A stretch of 64,000 nucleotides of DNA from Thermoplasmata archaeon (GTDB lineage: Archaea > Thermoplasmatota > Thermoplasmata > Methanomassiliicoccales > Methanomethylophilaceae), in NCBI GenBank assembly GCA_015063165.1, contig SUSZ01000007.1:18133-82132 (forward strand). The letters run 5' to 3'. The notes below the pieces were generated by a model. It was not told the origin of the DNA, did no database searches, and saw nothing but the letters and a program-made list of their open reading frames with translations. Of the stretch, positions 44,931 to 53,510 are shown in pieces (positions within the stretch are counted from its first letter, which is position 1; each line of letters opens with the position of its first letter). The position numbers were made by a program, and so were the translations under genes.

Positions 44931-45740
44931 TCAGGACCTCTTATGGTCTTCGAGGTAGTCCTTGTATAGGCTGCATGGGAATCCGGTAGCCCCGGACCTC
45001 TTGTCCTCGGGCGGGGGCACCATGAAGTCGCCGTACAGGCCGGTGAGGATGTCCTCCCATCTTTCGGGGAGAGGAATGTCGGTGTCCTCGAAAACGTGCA
45101 TCACAGGCTTCCCGTACAGATCCCGGGGGCAGGTGTATTCCTTGTAGTGCGTGGCGCGGACGGTGACGAGACTGCAGTCCTTCCCCGCGCAGAGGTCCGC
45201 CAGCCTGGAGAAGAATCTGTGGGTCCAGCGGAGGCCCCTGTGGAGCCAGGCAGGGCCGATGCGGTCGAGGGCGTAGATGGCTATGTTGTCCCCCCAGATG
45301 GCCGCGCCGGTGGCGAGCTGCCTGAGCCTCCCATCGGGGAATCCGCTCAGGGGGAACAGGTCGATGAAGAGCGCCGTCTTATCCCTTATGCTCTCCTCCA
45401 GGTCGCCCTCGATCAGAACGACGTGAGGGTGGTCGTCCGCCCTGGGGACGTGGTAGTAGTACTTCTCGGGGTCCAGCTCCTTGGAGAGGGCCTCGTTGAT
45501 GCGGGGGATGTCCTCGATCCATACCGCAAGGTCCATGTCGTCGTCCCAAGGTATGAACCCGTTATGCCTTACGGCTCCCAGAGCGGTCCCGAAGAACGCG
45601 TAGTATGCGATCCCGTTCCTGTCCAGAACCTCGCGTATGTCCTCATACATCTTCAGAAGCTTGCTCTGGACTTCGTTCACGGCAGCACCGTCTGGTTCGA
45701 TGCGCGGTTTCGTATATAACCTATGACCAGCGCGATTCAT
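44931..45740 (-). CDS. LicD-family phosphotransferase
   Basis: A 269-residue member of the LicD nucleotidyltransferase-fold family, which transfers phosphorylcholine or similar groups onto surface glycans. The signature FFGTALGAVRHNGFIPWDDD (about 49-68) contains the Gly loop and the Asp cluster for metal binding, and IDLFPLSGFPDG is also typical. The donor and acceptor are unknown. It starts the surface-glycan region, divergent from the next operon. Confidence 0.85.
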   Translation of the reverse strand: MNRAGHRLYTKPRIEPDGAAVNEVQSKLLKMYEDIREVLDRNGIAYYAFFGTALGAVRHNGFIPWDDDMDLAVWIEDIPRINEALSKELDPEKYYYHVPRADDHPHVVLIEGDLEESIRDKTALFIDLFPLSGFPDGRLRQLATGAAIWGDNIAIYALDRIGPAWLHRGLRWTHRFFSRLADLCAGKDCSLVTVRATHYKEYTCPRDLYGKPVMHVFEDTDIPLPERWEDILTGLYGDFMVPPPEDKRSGATGFPCSLYKDYLEDHKRS

Positions 45741-45797
45741 GTTGTATGGAACAGGGCTGGACGTCCATGTTTCATGCTTGTCCGTACGATTTTGAAA

Positions 45798-45807
45798 CTT
45801 TTTATAT
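45798..45807 (+). promoter_or_regulatory. TATA box of the 45.8-49.9 kb glycan operon
   Basis: CTTTTTATATAGG is centred about 37 nt before ATG 45840, giving a short leader that carries GGTGAGGAG. Confidence 0.55.
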
Positions 45808-45839
45808 AGGGCACTACGTTAGCAAGAGTCGGTGAGGAG

Positions 45840-46007
45840 ATGAGGCCTTCTGTAGCCAGCCTTGTGATGTTGTGTCCGGACGTCCCGTCGAAGTCAGGCG
45901 AGTGGCCTCGTTTCTCCGGATGCAGAGCCGCGGACGCGGACCTCGGAACTTTGGGACAGCCTGTCTCCGGACGCCTTGAAAGCGGAGACCAACAGGTGAG
46001 ACGTTGA
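45840..46007 (+). CDS. 55-aa leader ORF of the glycan operon
   Basis: ATG 45840 follows GGTGAGGAG and opens 55 codons (MRPSVASLVMLCPDVPSKSG at the start) ending at TGA 46005-46007, overlapping the TTG start of the next gene. GGTGAG near its end is that gene's ribosome site. Four Cys/Ser/Pro-rich stretches and no hydrophobic helix. Not recognised. It could be a genuine small protein or a leader peptide coupling translation. Confidence 0.45.
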   Translation: MRPSVASLVMLCPDVPSKSGEWPRFSGCRAADADLGTLGQPVSGRLESGDQQVRR

Positions 46008-47011
46008 AAGGAGCTGTCCCCTTCGCCGTGCTCGCAGTCGCGCTTCTGGCCATGATGGCCGTCGGAGAGTACTACGTGTACTGTTCGGGCGCGTTCGAGT
46101 ACACCTCCGAAGCGGAGTGGAAGGACGGAAGGTTCGTCTATTCTGTTTCATCGTCGGGATCCGATGCGTATTCCGTCGTCGTGATGGATGGAGCGGCGGT
46201 CCCCAGGGAGCTCTGCATCTTCGTGGACGAGACCTATGACGATAACGTCGACGAGGCTCGCAAGGTCACGGTTCTCAACCATTTCAGCCAAAGATACTAT
46301 GCGGAGCAGATCCAGAAACAGCTGGCGCTCCGCAGCTACACGAACGTCTCCCTGGAGGAGTCAGGAGGCTTCTCGAAGCATATCCTGGACACCATGGGCG
46401 ATGCCGAGGGAAGGGCGGTCCTGGTTGTCTCCTGCTCGCTGCCGTCCTCCATCTATACCGGCAATCCTTCGGACCCGATCATCGAATGGGCGAAGGCGGG
46501 CGGGACGGTCTACTGGGTAGGCTCGGAGCCCGGCCGCTTCTATACGGATTCCACTGGGCTGAAGGAGGTGCCTTCCGGGCAGGAGCTGTTCCTAGGGGCC
46601 GAATGCGTATACATCGGGCCATCGGAACGCGCCTCGCAGAAGGTGGACAACGGGTTCGGGGACGCTCTGATCCTGAAGAACAGCGATATCGCCTTTGCGG
46701 TGGACGTCAGCGTTCTGGATAATGCCTTGGCCATGGGATTCTCCCGCGACGGGCACTCCACCGTGGGGATGGTCCCTCTCGGCCTGGGGGAGGTCTGCGT
46801 GGTTTCCGGTGCGTTCAGCATCGAGCAGATGGAGGACGTCGCCCAGCTGATAGCCTCCGGAGCGTCCTGCGGGTCTTCAGTGGAGCGCACGGAGTCCGGC
46901 AAGGTCGTGAGGTCCACATGCACCGGAGAGATCTCGGCGGAGGCCGGAAGCACCCTTTATATCAACATCGGCGGAACGTACCTGAAGCACGGAGCGGCGT
47001 ATCATGCGTGA
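46004..47011 (+). CDS. Membrane-anchored extracellular protein of unknown function
   Basis: A 335-residue protein with one N-terminal signal anchor (about 5-25, VPFAVLAVALLAMMAVGEYY) and a large outside domain of alternating strands and helices (VLVVSCSLPSSIY, GGTVYWVGSEPGRFY, LGLGEVCVVSGAF). The Rossmann-like pattern, with a glycine turn and a phrase like VYWVGSEPG, resembles putative glutamine amidotransferase-like domains of surface-glycan loci, but no catalytic triad is evident. TTG 46004 with GGTGA upstream. It overlaps the GT-C gene by 8 nt. Confidence 0.7.
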   Translation: MKGAVPFAVLAVALLAMMAVGEYYVYCSGAFEYTSEAEWKDGRFVYSVSSSGSDAYSVVVMDGAAVPRELCIFVDETYDDNVDEARKVTVLNHFSQRYYAEQIQKQLALRSYTNVSLEESGGFSKHILDTMGDAEGRAVLVVSCSLPSSIYTGNPSDPIIEWAKAGGTVYWVGSEPGRFYTDSTGLKEVPSGQELFLGAECVYIGPSERASQKVDNGFGDALILKNSDIAFAVDVSVLDNALAMGFSRDGHSTVGMVPLGLGEVCVVSGAFSIEQMEDVAQLIASGASCGSSVERTESGKVVRSTCTGEISAEAGSTLYINIGGTYLKHGAAYHA

Positions 47012-48353
47012 GGGGATGGTCTTCTCCCGTTTGGCCAAGGTCCGGCATCCCATCCTGCTGATCCTAGCGGCGGGATGGATCGTGAGGCTGCTCGTGATGC
47101 CTCTGACGGTCGTCTACGACGCCGACTACTGGGCCATCGTGATAAGAAACTTGGAGGTCGGGCAGGGCCTGTACGGCCTCGAAGGCTACTATTACACGCC
47201 GATATGGGGGTACATCCTGGGGCTCATCGGAGCGTTCCAGAGCGCGTTCCTGGACCTCGGCGACCCCGTGATGCGTCTTTCCGAGACGTTCTTCATCGAG
47301 GGAGACGACTGGTATTATCTGAGCTCCACCGTCCCGTCCCTCGGCTTCATCTATTCGTACAAGATTCCTCTGGCGATCTTCGACACCATCGCCGCGTACC
47401 TCCTGTACGTCATCACCAAGGACATCACCAAGGACGAGGGGAAGGCCCTCACCGCCATGGCATTGATGTTCCTGTGCCCTCTGACCATCGGGGTGTCCTG
47501 CATCGTCGGGATGCCGGACTGCATATCCGTGATGATGCTGCTTCTGTCGTTCGTCCTGCTCATAAAGGGCATGCCGATTCTGTCCGGATCGTCTTTCGCC
47601 GCGGCCGGGTTCGTGAAGTTCTTTCCGGCGTATGCGTTCTTCCTGCTCGGAGCGTTCCTGATCCTTCGTCGCAAGGGCGACAAGCGCCTGATGGCCAGGG
47701 ACGCAGCCCTATTCGTGCTGGGCGCCGCCATCGTGTCTATCGTGACGTTCGGTCCGTCCATCCTGCAGGGAGACTTCGAGAAGTGCTTCAGATTCCTCAC
47801 AGATCGTACCGGAGCTGGGCCTGCAGATGGCATCCTCGACGCTTTCGCAGGGTTCGCCAGGATACTCCTCTATTTCGCAGCCGCGGTCATATCGGTGATC
47901 GAGGCGTGGAAGATGATAAAGTCCACCGACTCCATGCCGAACGACAAGCGCTGGATGAGGGGATGTCTCATCGTGTTCCTCGTCTGCATGATGTACCCGC
48001 CCGCGCCCCAGTACATGATCGTCCTGATGCCGTTCTTGGCGTACTGGATAGCCGTGGAGGACCGTCGCTGCATCATAGGGTGGATCCTGGTTTCCATCGG
48101 GGCTGTCCTGTTCTTCACGCTGACGAACGGGTCCCTGCTGCTGCCTCTTGCCGCATGGACGGATCTCCTTGGTGTGGACACGGCCATATCGATCCTGCAG
48201 GCGTACATGGTGAATTGGGGGCTGACGCCCCTGGCTACGCATTACGTCCTCGCAGGAGTCGTCCAGTACGCGGGCATCGTCGCGATCACGTACTTCGTGC
48301 TGGGAGACCGCATCAGGGAGTATGCAGGGAGGATTCTGCATGCAAGAGGCTGA
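47004..48353 (+). CDS. GT-C fold membrane glycosyltransferase
   Basis: A 449-residue integral protein with about ten to twelve hydrophobic helices. A first outside loop holds an acidic VVYDADYWAI with Asp residues and then LYGLEGYYYTPIWGY, the layout of GT-C polyprenyl-phosphate-sugar dependent transferases (PIG-M/GT87-like, where the loop Asp is catalytic). Later, MMYPPAPQYMIVLMPFL resembles the conserved PPxxQY region of such enzymes. Probably extends a lipid-linked glycan outside the membrane. The sugar is unknown. Confidence 0.72.
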   Translation: MREGMVFSRLAKVRHPILLILAAGWIVRLLVMPLTVVYDADYWAIVIRNLEVGQGLYGLEGYYYTPIWGYILGLIGAFQSAFLDLGDPVMRLSETFFIEGDDWYYLSSTVPSLGFIYSYKIPLAIFDTIAAYLLYVITKDITKDEGKALTAMALMFLCPLTIGVSCIVGMPDCISVMMLLLSFVLLIKGMPILSGSSFAAAGFVKFFPAYAFFLLGAFLILRRKGDKRLMARDAALFVLGAAIVSIVTFGPSILQGDFEKCFRFLTDRTGAGPADGILDAFAGFARILLYFAAAVISVIEAWKMIKSTDSMPNDKRWMRGCLIVFLVCMMYPPAPQYMIVLMPFLAYWIAVEDRRCIIGWILVSIGAVLFFTLTNGSLLLPLAAWTDLLGVDTAISILQAYMVNWGLTPLATHYVLAGVVQYAGIVAITYFVLGDRIREYAGRILHARG

Positions 48354-49914
48354 TGATCCGAAGTTCTCCAGCAGAGTGTCCCTGAACGCGGTGTCCAACG
48401 TCCTGCGTACCGCTATAATGGCAGTCACGGGACTGATTATGGTCCCGTACTACATCGGGGAGATGGGCTTCGGCATATACGCCGTCATCTTCCTGGCCAC
48501 CACGATCACCACTTATTTCGTGGCGGTCTCTGATTCCATCGCCCAGGCCTTTACCCGTTACATGACGCTGTCCATGAACCGGGGCGACCTGGAGGATTCG
48601 AATTGCGTGTTCTCCACGACGTTCATCGGGATGTTGAGATGTGTCCTGGTGATGACGGCGGTCTGCGCGATCCTGTCCATATCGGCCCCTTACGTCTTCA
48701 ATACGGGGGACGCCACCGCTCTGGACGTCCAGATGCTGTTCTTCATGGTGCTGGTGGCATCACTGATGCTGTCCTTCAGCTCCTGCCTGGGCAGCGTGTT
48801 CATGGCCTGCAACAAGATGTACATCATGTACGTGGCCAAGACGGTGTACATCCTCGTCCAGATCGCAGTGGTTGTGGCGGTATTCGAGCTGTTCGGTCCC
48901 AGCCTGATAGTGATCGGAGCCTCCAACGTGGTCGCGGCCATCGTCTGTCTGGCGATAATGGCGTTCTATATACCTCGTGTGGCTCCCGGACTCAAGGCCT
49001 CCCGCAGCAGATACGATCCCGTCCTCCTCAAGGAGATGGGAGGTCTGGCCATTTGGACTCTGCTGAGCGAGATCGGCTCCCTCCTGTTCATCCACGCCTC
49101 TTTGATAGTCGTGAACCTCATCGCAGGGAACGAAGAGCAGGCGGTGTTCTCGATAGTGGCCAACGTCGCCTCCATGGTGGGGACTGTGTGCACGGCGATG
49201 TCCGCCGCCGCCGTGCCTCTGGCTTACAGATGTTATTCGGAGAAGGACATGGACGGCATGGAGAGGACCCTGAAGCTGTTCTCCAAGACCGTGGGAAGCC
49301 TGATGGCCTTCGTCCTGGCCTTCCTGACGGTGTTCGCCCCTCAGGTCATAGGCGTCTGGCTCGGTCAGGGGTACGACGAGGTCATCCCTCTGATGCGCGC
49401 CATCCTCCCAGTGGAAGTCGTGGTCTGCGCCGCTGGGGCCCTCATAGACGTTCCGGTCCTGTTCGTGAGGATGAGGACGGTCGCCATCTTCACAGGCGTC
49501 ATGGGCGCGATGAACATCGGTCTGGCCGCTCTGATCCTGCTGTTCACCGACTTCGGCCTTACGGGGGTCTGCTGGGCGTGGGCGCTGACCGTGGGAATCA
49601 TGAAGTTCGTGTTCTACCCCGTGCTGGCAGGAAGGCTTCTCGGAAAGGGTTCGTTCGCCTTCCATCCGCCTTTCCTGATCAGCCTCGCCCTCTATGCCGT
49701 CTCCGTCGTGGTTCTGCATCTCTTCTCGATCGCGTTCGAGATGCCCACGTCTCTGATCCTGCTCGCCGTGGTCGCCCTCGCGTCGATGGCGATCTATGTG
49801 GTGGCATCTGTGAGGCTGGTGTTCAGCAAGGACGAGAGGTCCGAGCTCGTGACCTACCTCCCGATGTCCATGCAGAGCATAGCGGGAAAGCTGCTTCTGG
49901 GAAAGAGCGCTTGA
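48340..49914 (+). CDS. Polysaccharide flippase (MOP superfamily, Wzx-like)
   Basis: A 524-residue polytopic protein with about fourteen helices. The start SLNAVSNVLRTAIMAVTGLI with VPYYIGEMGFGIYAV is typical of polysaccharide-type MOP flippases that translocate lipid-linked glycans. GGGAGG lies before ATG 48340, which is inside the end of the GT-C gene. Last gene of the operon. Together these three genes could assemble and export an oligosaccharide for the S-layer or surface. Confidence 0.85.
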   Translation: MQEADDPKFSSRVSLNAVSNVLRTAIMAVTGLIMVPYYIGEMGFGIYAVIFLATTITTYFVAVSDSIAQAFTRYMTLSMNRGDLEDSNCVFSTTFIGMLRCVLVMTAVCAILSISAPYVFNTGDATALDVQMLFFMVLVASLMLSFSSCLGSVFMACNKMYIMYVAKTVYILVQIAVVVAVFELFGPSLIVIGASNVVAAIVCLAIMAFYIPRVAPGLKASRSRYDPVLLKEMGGLAIWTLLSEIGSLLFIHASLIVVNLIAGNEEQAVFSIVANVASMVGTVCTAMSAAAVPLAYRCYSEKDMDGMERTLKLFSKTVGSLMAFVLAFLTVFAPQVIGVWLGQGYDEVIPLMRAILPVEVVVCAAGALIDVPVLFVRMRTVAIFTGVMGAMNIGLAALILLFTDFGLTGVCWAWALTVGIMKFVFYPVLAGRLLGKGSFAFHPPFLISLALYAVSVVVLHLFSIAFEMPTSLILLAVVALASMAIYVVASVRLVFSKDERSELVTYLPMSMQSIAGKLLLGKSA

Positions 49915-49933
49915 AATCGTAGAAGAAGTAAGA

Positions 49934-49949
49934 TGGGGGTTGACCCCCC
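49934..49949. terminator. Hairpin between flippase and EF-1beta
   Basis: GGGGG-TTGA-CCCCC lies between the convergent stop codons. Confidence 0.45.
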
Positions 49950-49956
49950 GCGAGTT

Positions 49957-50226
49957 TCAGTAGACGGTCTGGGAGACGCACTCGACGCCTTCGATACCTT
50001 TGATGGAGTGGAGGGCGTTCTCGAGCTTTCCGCCGACGGCTTCATCAGAGTCGTCGATGAGGAATCCGGCGTTGACCTTCATGAGACCGAAAGCGACGGG
50101 CGCGATCTTGGTCTCGAGAAGCTTGACGCCCTCGGGAAGAACGGTGGGGAGCAATTTTATGATTGCTTCGAGGTCAATGTCGGTACTCTCAGGCATGAGG
50201 TCGTATCCAGCAACGATCTGTCCCAT
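49957..50226 (-). CDS. ef1b: Elongation factor 1-beta
   Basis: Archaeal guanine nucleotide exchange factor for EF-1alpha, 89 residues. A ferredoxin-like alpha/beta fold is predicted, with IAPVAFGLMKVNAGFLIDDS and the C-terminal GVECVSQTVY typical of the family. ATG 50226 has GGTGCTGAT upstream and is 9 nt after the zinc-ribbon gene; this pair is conserved in Euryarchaeota. Confidence 0.95.
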   Translation of the reverse strand: MGQIVAGYDLMPESTDIDLEAIIKLLPTVLPEGVKLLETKIAPVAFGLMKVNAGFLIDDSDEAVGGKLENALHSIKGIEGVECVSQTVY

Positions 50227-50235
50227 ATCAGCACC

Positions 50236-50403
50236 TCACGGTCCGATGAATCCGCATTTCTTGCATTCGTAGGACACGCCCTGGTCGCGGCACTGGTCGC
50301 ACCTTCCGATCTCGTACTCGCCGCACTTGGGGCACTTGAAGAACGTGTTACCGTGACCGATGAGCCTCTTTCCACATGAAGAGCATATTTTGTCGGCTGC
50401 CAT
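50236..50403 (-). CDS. Small zinc-ribbon RNA-binding protein
   Basis: A 55-residue protein with four CxxC knuckles: CSSC, CPKC, CDQC and CKKC, spaced as two zinc ribbons. It ends KKCGFIGP. Homologues are encoded next to EF-1beta in many archaea and are described as predicted RNA-binding zinc ribbons. The longer upstream frame is not supported. ATG 50403 has AT-rich sequence upstream suggesting a near-leaderless start. Confidence 0.88.
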   Translation of the reverse strand: MAADKICSSCGKRLIGHGNTFFKCPKCGEYEIGRCDQCRDQGVSYECKKCGFIGP

Positions 50404-50519
50404 ATTGCTGCGATAATTGTCATTGTATATAAGTAGAATGCTTAGAGAACAGGATTCGCCGTCAGGCTGTCGCATTGTTTGATATTGTCGTACTACCTTT
50501 GGAATCCGGGTGAACCCAC

Positions 50520-51413
50520 ATGAAGATCCGTGCAGACTGCGTGCCGTGCCTTATGAAACGCGTCCTCTTCCAGGCTAGGCTGGATGATCGTTCGGACGAA
50601 TTCGCTTCGGTGGAGGCTGGCGTCAAGGCTCTCGCCAAGAGCATCAGCGCCAGCAAGACGACCTCGGAGGTCGGAACGGAGGTGCACGCCGCCGCATATT
50701 CCAAGCTCTCCATGGAGGATCCCTACAGGAAGCTCAAGGTGAACGCCGATGCCATCGCGGATAAGTTATCGTTCCGCGCCCAGAAGTACGTGGACGAGTC
50801 GGACGACAAGCTGAGGGCAGCTCTGCTGGTCTCTGTGGTCGGGAACATCATGGACTTCGGCTCCAACGCGCAGGCTGTAGACGCTCCGGAGGAGTTCGAG
50901 AAGATGTTCGACGACCTCATAGCCGAGGGTCTCGGAGTGTACGACGAGGGGATCGTGCAGTCTCTGGTCAACGGGGCCACCAACATCGCCTACTTCTTCG
51001 ACAACTGTGGGGAGTCCCAGCTGGATAGGATTCTGATAAGGGAGCTCCGCAAGAACGGGAAGCACGTCACCGGAGTCGTCCGCGGGAAGCCCATCCTGAA
51101 CGATGTCACCAAGGCGGATGCCGTGCGCACCGGCCTGGACACCGATCTGGATGCTCTTCTGGACACTGGCAAGTTCTATGTCGGAGTGGACTGGCAACAC
51201 ATTCCTGTGGAGCTCAACGACGCTCTGAACAACACGAACCTGATCATCATGAAGGGGATGGCCAACTACGAGTGCACCTCCGAGATGGCCATGTCCGTAC
51301 CGATAATCCACGTCCTCCGCGCTAAGTGCAAGCCGGTCTCCGAGTCTGCTGGCATCCCGATAGGGAGCAATGCCGTCTTCGCCGTCCTGAACGGAAGGAG
51401 AATGAGCGCATGA
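50520..51413 (+). CDS. DUF89 / ARMT1-like damage-control phosphatase
   Basis: A 297-residue member of the archaeal DUF89 family, metal-dependent phosphatases proposed to destroy reactive phosphorylated by-products. The N-terminal MKIRADCVPCLMKR with CxxC, the metal-site FFDNCGESQLD (Asp and Asn) and KGMANYE near the end are diagnostic. GGTGA sits 6 nt before ATG 50520. It is coupled (ATGA) to the sugar nucleotidyltransferase, hinting that a sugar phosphate is its substrate, which is inference. Confidence 0.9.
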   Translation: MKIRADCVPCLMKRVLFQARLDDRSDEFASVEAGVKALAKSISASKTTSEVGTEVHAAAYSKLSMEDPYRKLKVNADAIADKLSFRAQKYVDESDDKLRAALLVSVVGNIMDFGSNAQAVDAPEEFEKMFDDLIAEGLGVYDEGIVQSLVNGATNIAYFFDNCGESQLDRILIRELRKNGKHVTGVVRGKPILNDVTKADAVRTGLDTDLDALLDTGKFYVGVDWQHIPVELNDALNNTNLIIMKGMANYECTSEMAMSVPIIHVLRAKCKPVSESAGIPIGSNAVFAVLNGRRMSA

Positions 51414-52429
51414 AGGTACGCCAAGCCGTGGTCATGGTCGGGGGGCTGGGCACGAGGCTCCGCCCGCTGACCGAGAGCTGTCCGAAGCCTGCCCTTCCTG
51501 TGGCCGGGAGGCCATGCCTGTGGTATCTTCTGAGGTCGATGGCAAGGGCCGGCATAGAGGAGATAATCCTCGCTTGCGGGTACCGTTCCGCCATGATGCG
51601 CGAGGCTCTGGGGGACGGGTCCGACCTTGGAGTGAGGATCTGTTACTCCTACGAGGACGAGCCGAGAGGCACCGGAGGGGCTCTGAAGCTTCTGGAGAAG
51701 GAGCTCGACCCTGTCTTCGTGGCCGCCAACGGCGATGTGTACGCAGACATAGACGTATCCGCGGAGGTGGAGCGCCATTTCTCGTCCGGAGCGGACATAA
51801 CCGTGGCTCTGACGGAGGTTCCCAATCCGTGGGAGTTCGGAGTCGCCCGTATCTCCGACGAGGGTTTCATCTCCGAGTTCAGAGAGGGCATGAAGCCGGA
51901 AGAGGTCTATTCCAACCTGATAAACGCCGGCGTGTACGTGGTCGACAAGAGGGTGATGGAATCTGTTCCCGAAGGGGTCTTCTATGATTTCTCCAAGCAT
52001 CTTTTCCCCGAGATCATCGCAAGAAGCGGGAAGATCGCCGGCTATCCCCTGTCCGGGACATGGATGGACGTAGGGAGGCCTTCCGATTACGTCAAGGCCA
52101 ACCTCCATGTCGCTGGGGCCGAGCCTCGTGTTCTTGGGAAGGTGTCCGGTTCCGAGATTTCCGGGCCGTTCTATCTCGCGGAAGGCTCGGAAGCTTGCGA
52201 TTCCAAGCTCGATTCCGTGTCCGTGATGCCGAATGTTTCGATAAAAAGGGCTTCCATCAGGCGTGCGGTCGTGCTCGACGGGAGTGTCATAGAGGGCGCC
52301 ACGGTCGAGGACAGCATTGTGGGCAGAGGATGCAGGATAATGGAAGGCGCCAAAGTGGTGAATTCCGTGCTGGCCGACGGCGATGTCGTCGGTCCCGGAG
52401 AGACGCGCGACGATGGGCGCGACGTCTGA
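51410..52429 (+). CDS. Sugar-1-phosphate nucleotidyltransferase (HddC/ManC-like)
   Basis: A 339-residue enzyme with the nucleotidyltransferase signature GGLGTRLRPLTE at 11-22, the PKPALPVAGRP lysine loop, and the Asp of AANGDVYADI. A C-terminal left-handed beta-helix (about 250-335, with repeats such as SIKRASIRRAVVLDGSVIEG) follows. This layout fits mannose-1-phosphate or D-glycero-D-manno-heptose-1-phosphate guanylyltransferases. The nearby HddA and GmhA-GmhB genes make the heptose activity attractive. It overlaps the DUF89 gene by 4 nt and converges on the GT2 gene. Confidence 0.82.
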   Translation: MKVRQAVVMVGGLGTRLRPLTESCPKPALPVAGRPCLWYLLRSMARAGIEEIILACGYRSAMMREALGDGSDLGVRICYSYEDEPRGTGGALKLLEKELDPVFVAANGDVYADIDVSAEVERHFSSGADITVALTEVPNPWEFGVARISDEGFISEFREGMKPEEVYSNLINAGVYVVDKRVMESVPEGVFYDFSKHLFPEIIARSGKIAGYPLSGTWMDVGRPSDYVKANLHVAGAEPRVLGKVSGSEISGPFYLAEGSEACDSKLDSVSVMPNVSIKRASIRRAVVLDGSVIEGATVEDSIVGRGCRIMEGAKVVNSVLADGDVVGPGETRDDGRDV

Positions 52430-52431
52430 TC

Positions 52432-53310
52432 TCACAGCTTCTTCGTGGTCTTGACGGGGTCCCAGACGTTCATGTCGTGGTTCCCTTCCTGCACGTATCT
52501 CTGCGCGTCCTTGCGGGCTTTGAGCTCGAGTCTGCCGACGTAGAGCATCTTGAACGGATGGAATCCGAGGTCGCGGATGGTCCCGAAAAGGGCCTTGAAC
52601 AGGTATTTCTTGTTCCATGAGGGGATGTCGTAGTCGTACTTCTGCTTCATGACGCACTCGCCGATGTTGACGCGAGTCCTCTGCTTTAGGAAGTCCGCCT
52701 CGGTCTCCGGGCCTCTGTTCAGGACAATGGCGTCCGGAGCGTAGGCGCATTTGTATCCCGCCTTCTCGAGGGCCATGCGGATGAGGTCCTCGTCGGACTG
52801 CTGGTCCTTGGTCAGGCGGGTGCCTATGTCGCGGAACGCGACAAGCTCCCCGATCTTCGGATAGATGAGGGCCAGGTTGTGATGCATGGTCCACAGCATG
52901 TGGGTGGCGAACCCTACCTTGTCATCCTTGCTGTTGGTGGGGACGGGGTGTCCGCCTATCATCCCCATCTTCTCGTCCTCGAAGGGGCTGACGAGATGCC
53001 ATAGAGAATCTTTGGTTCCCAGCACGTTGTCGGCGTTAAGCATGACCACGATGTCGCAGGTCTTGGCTTCGAGGTAGGCGTTGATCGCAGAGTTCTTGCC
53101 CTCGCGCTTTTCCTGGCGGATCAGCATGATCTCCTTGTGGTCCCTCTGCAGCATGCGGACGATGTCGTCAGTACGGTCAGTGCTGCCGCTGGACACGACA
53201 ATGACCTCTTTGACATTGACCTCGCGAGTATTCTGGGCATAGATGGACAATATGCACCTTTCTATGTTCTGCTCCTCGTTGTAGGCGCAGATTCCTATAG
53301 TTATATCCAT
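52432..53310 (-). CDS. Family 2 glycosyltransferase
   Basis: A 292-residue GT-A fold transferase. MDITIGICAYNEEQNIERC is followed by the nucleotide-binding IVVSSGSTDRTDDI, the DXD-like VVMLNADNVLG, and the QSDEDLIRMAL acceptor-side motif. No transmembrane helix, so it is probably membrane-associated. ATG 53310 is used because the longer frame upstream lacks family similarity. TTATATAT about 30-40 nt upstream on the minus strand serves as promoter. It is flanked by heptose genes and probably uses the nucleotide sugar they make, which is inference. Confidence 0.87.
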   Translation of the reverse strand: MDITIGICAYNEEQNIERCILSIYAQNTREVNVKEVIVVSSGSTDRTDDIVRMLQRDHKEIMLIRQEKREGKNSAINAYLEAKTCDIVVMLNADNVLGTKDSLWHLVSPFEDEKMGMIGGHPVPTNSKDDKVGFATHMLWTMHHNLALIYPKIGELVAFRDIGTRLTKDQQSDEDLIRMALEKAGYKCAYAPDAIVLNRGPETEADFLKQRTRVNIGECVMKQKYDYDIPSWNKKYLFKALFGTIRDLGFHPFKMLYVGRLELKARKDAQRYVQEGNHDMNVWDPVKTTKKL

Positions 53311-53471
53311 GCTGGGCGAAATTTGGCTAGTGTTTTCTACGATATATAATCTTACAGCAGATTCAACTATGATCCAATCATCCATCCAGATGTGGATTTT
53401 GTGCAATCTTATCTCTATCTATAAATATCTTGAATCCGCTAGAACCCACGTTCTAAATCAGAGGGATGCGG

Positions 53472-53495
53472 GACTCGGACTGTTGATTCCGAGTC
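53472..53495 (+). promoter_or_regulatory. Hairpin in the hddA-gmhAB leader
   Basis: GACTCGGA (53472-53479) pairs with TCCGAGTC (53488-53495) around CTGTTGAT. It lies between the TATA-like TATAAATAT (53419-53427) and the AGGTGG ribosome site (53501-53506), so it folds in the 5' leader directly before the ribosome site. Confidence 0.5.
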
Positions 53496-53510
53496 GAAGA
53501 AGGTGGATTG

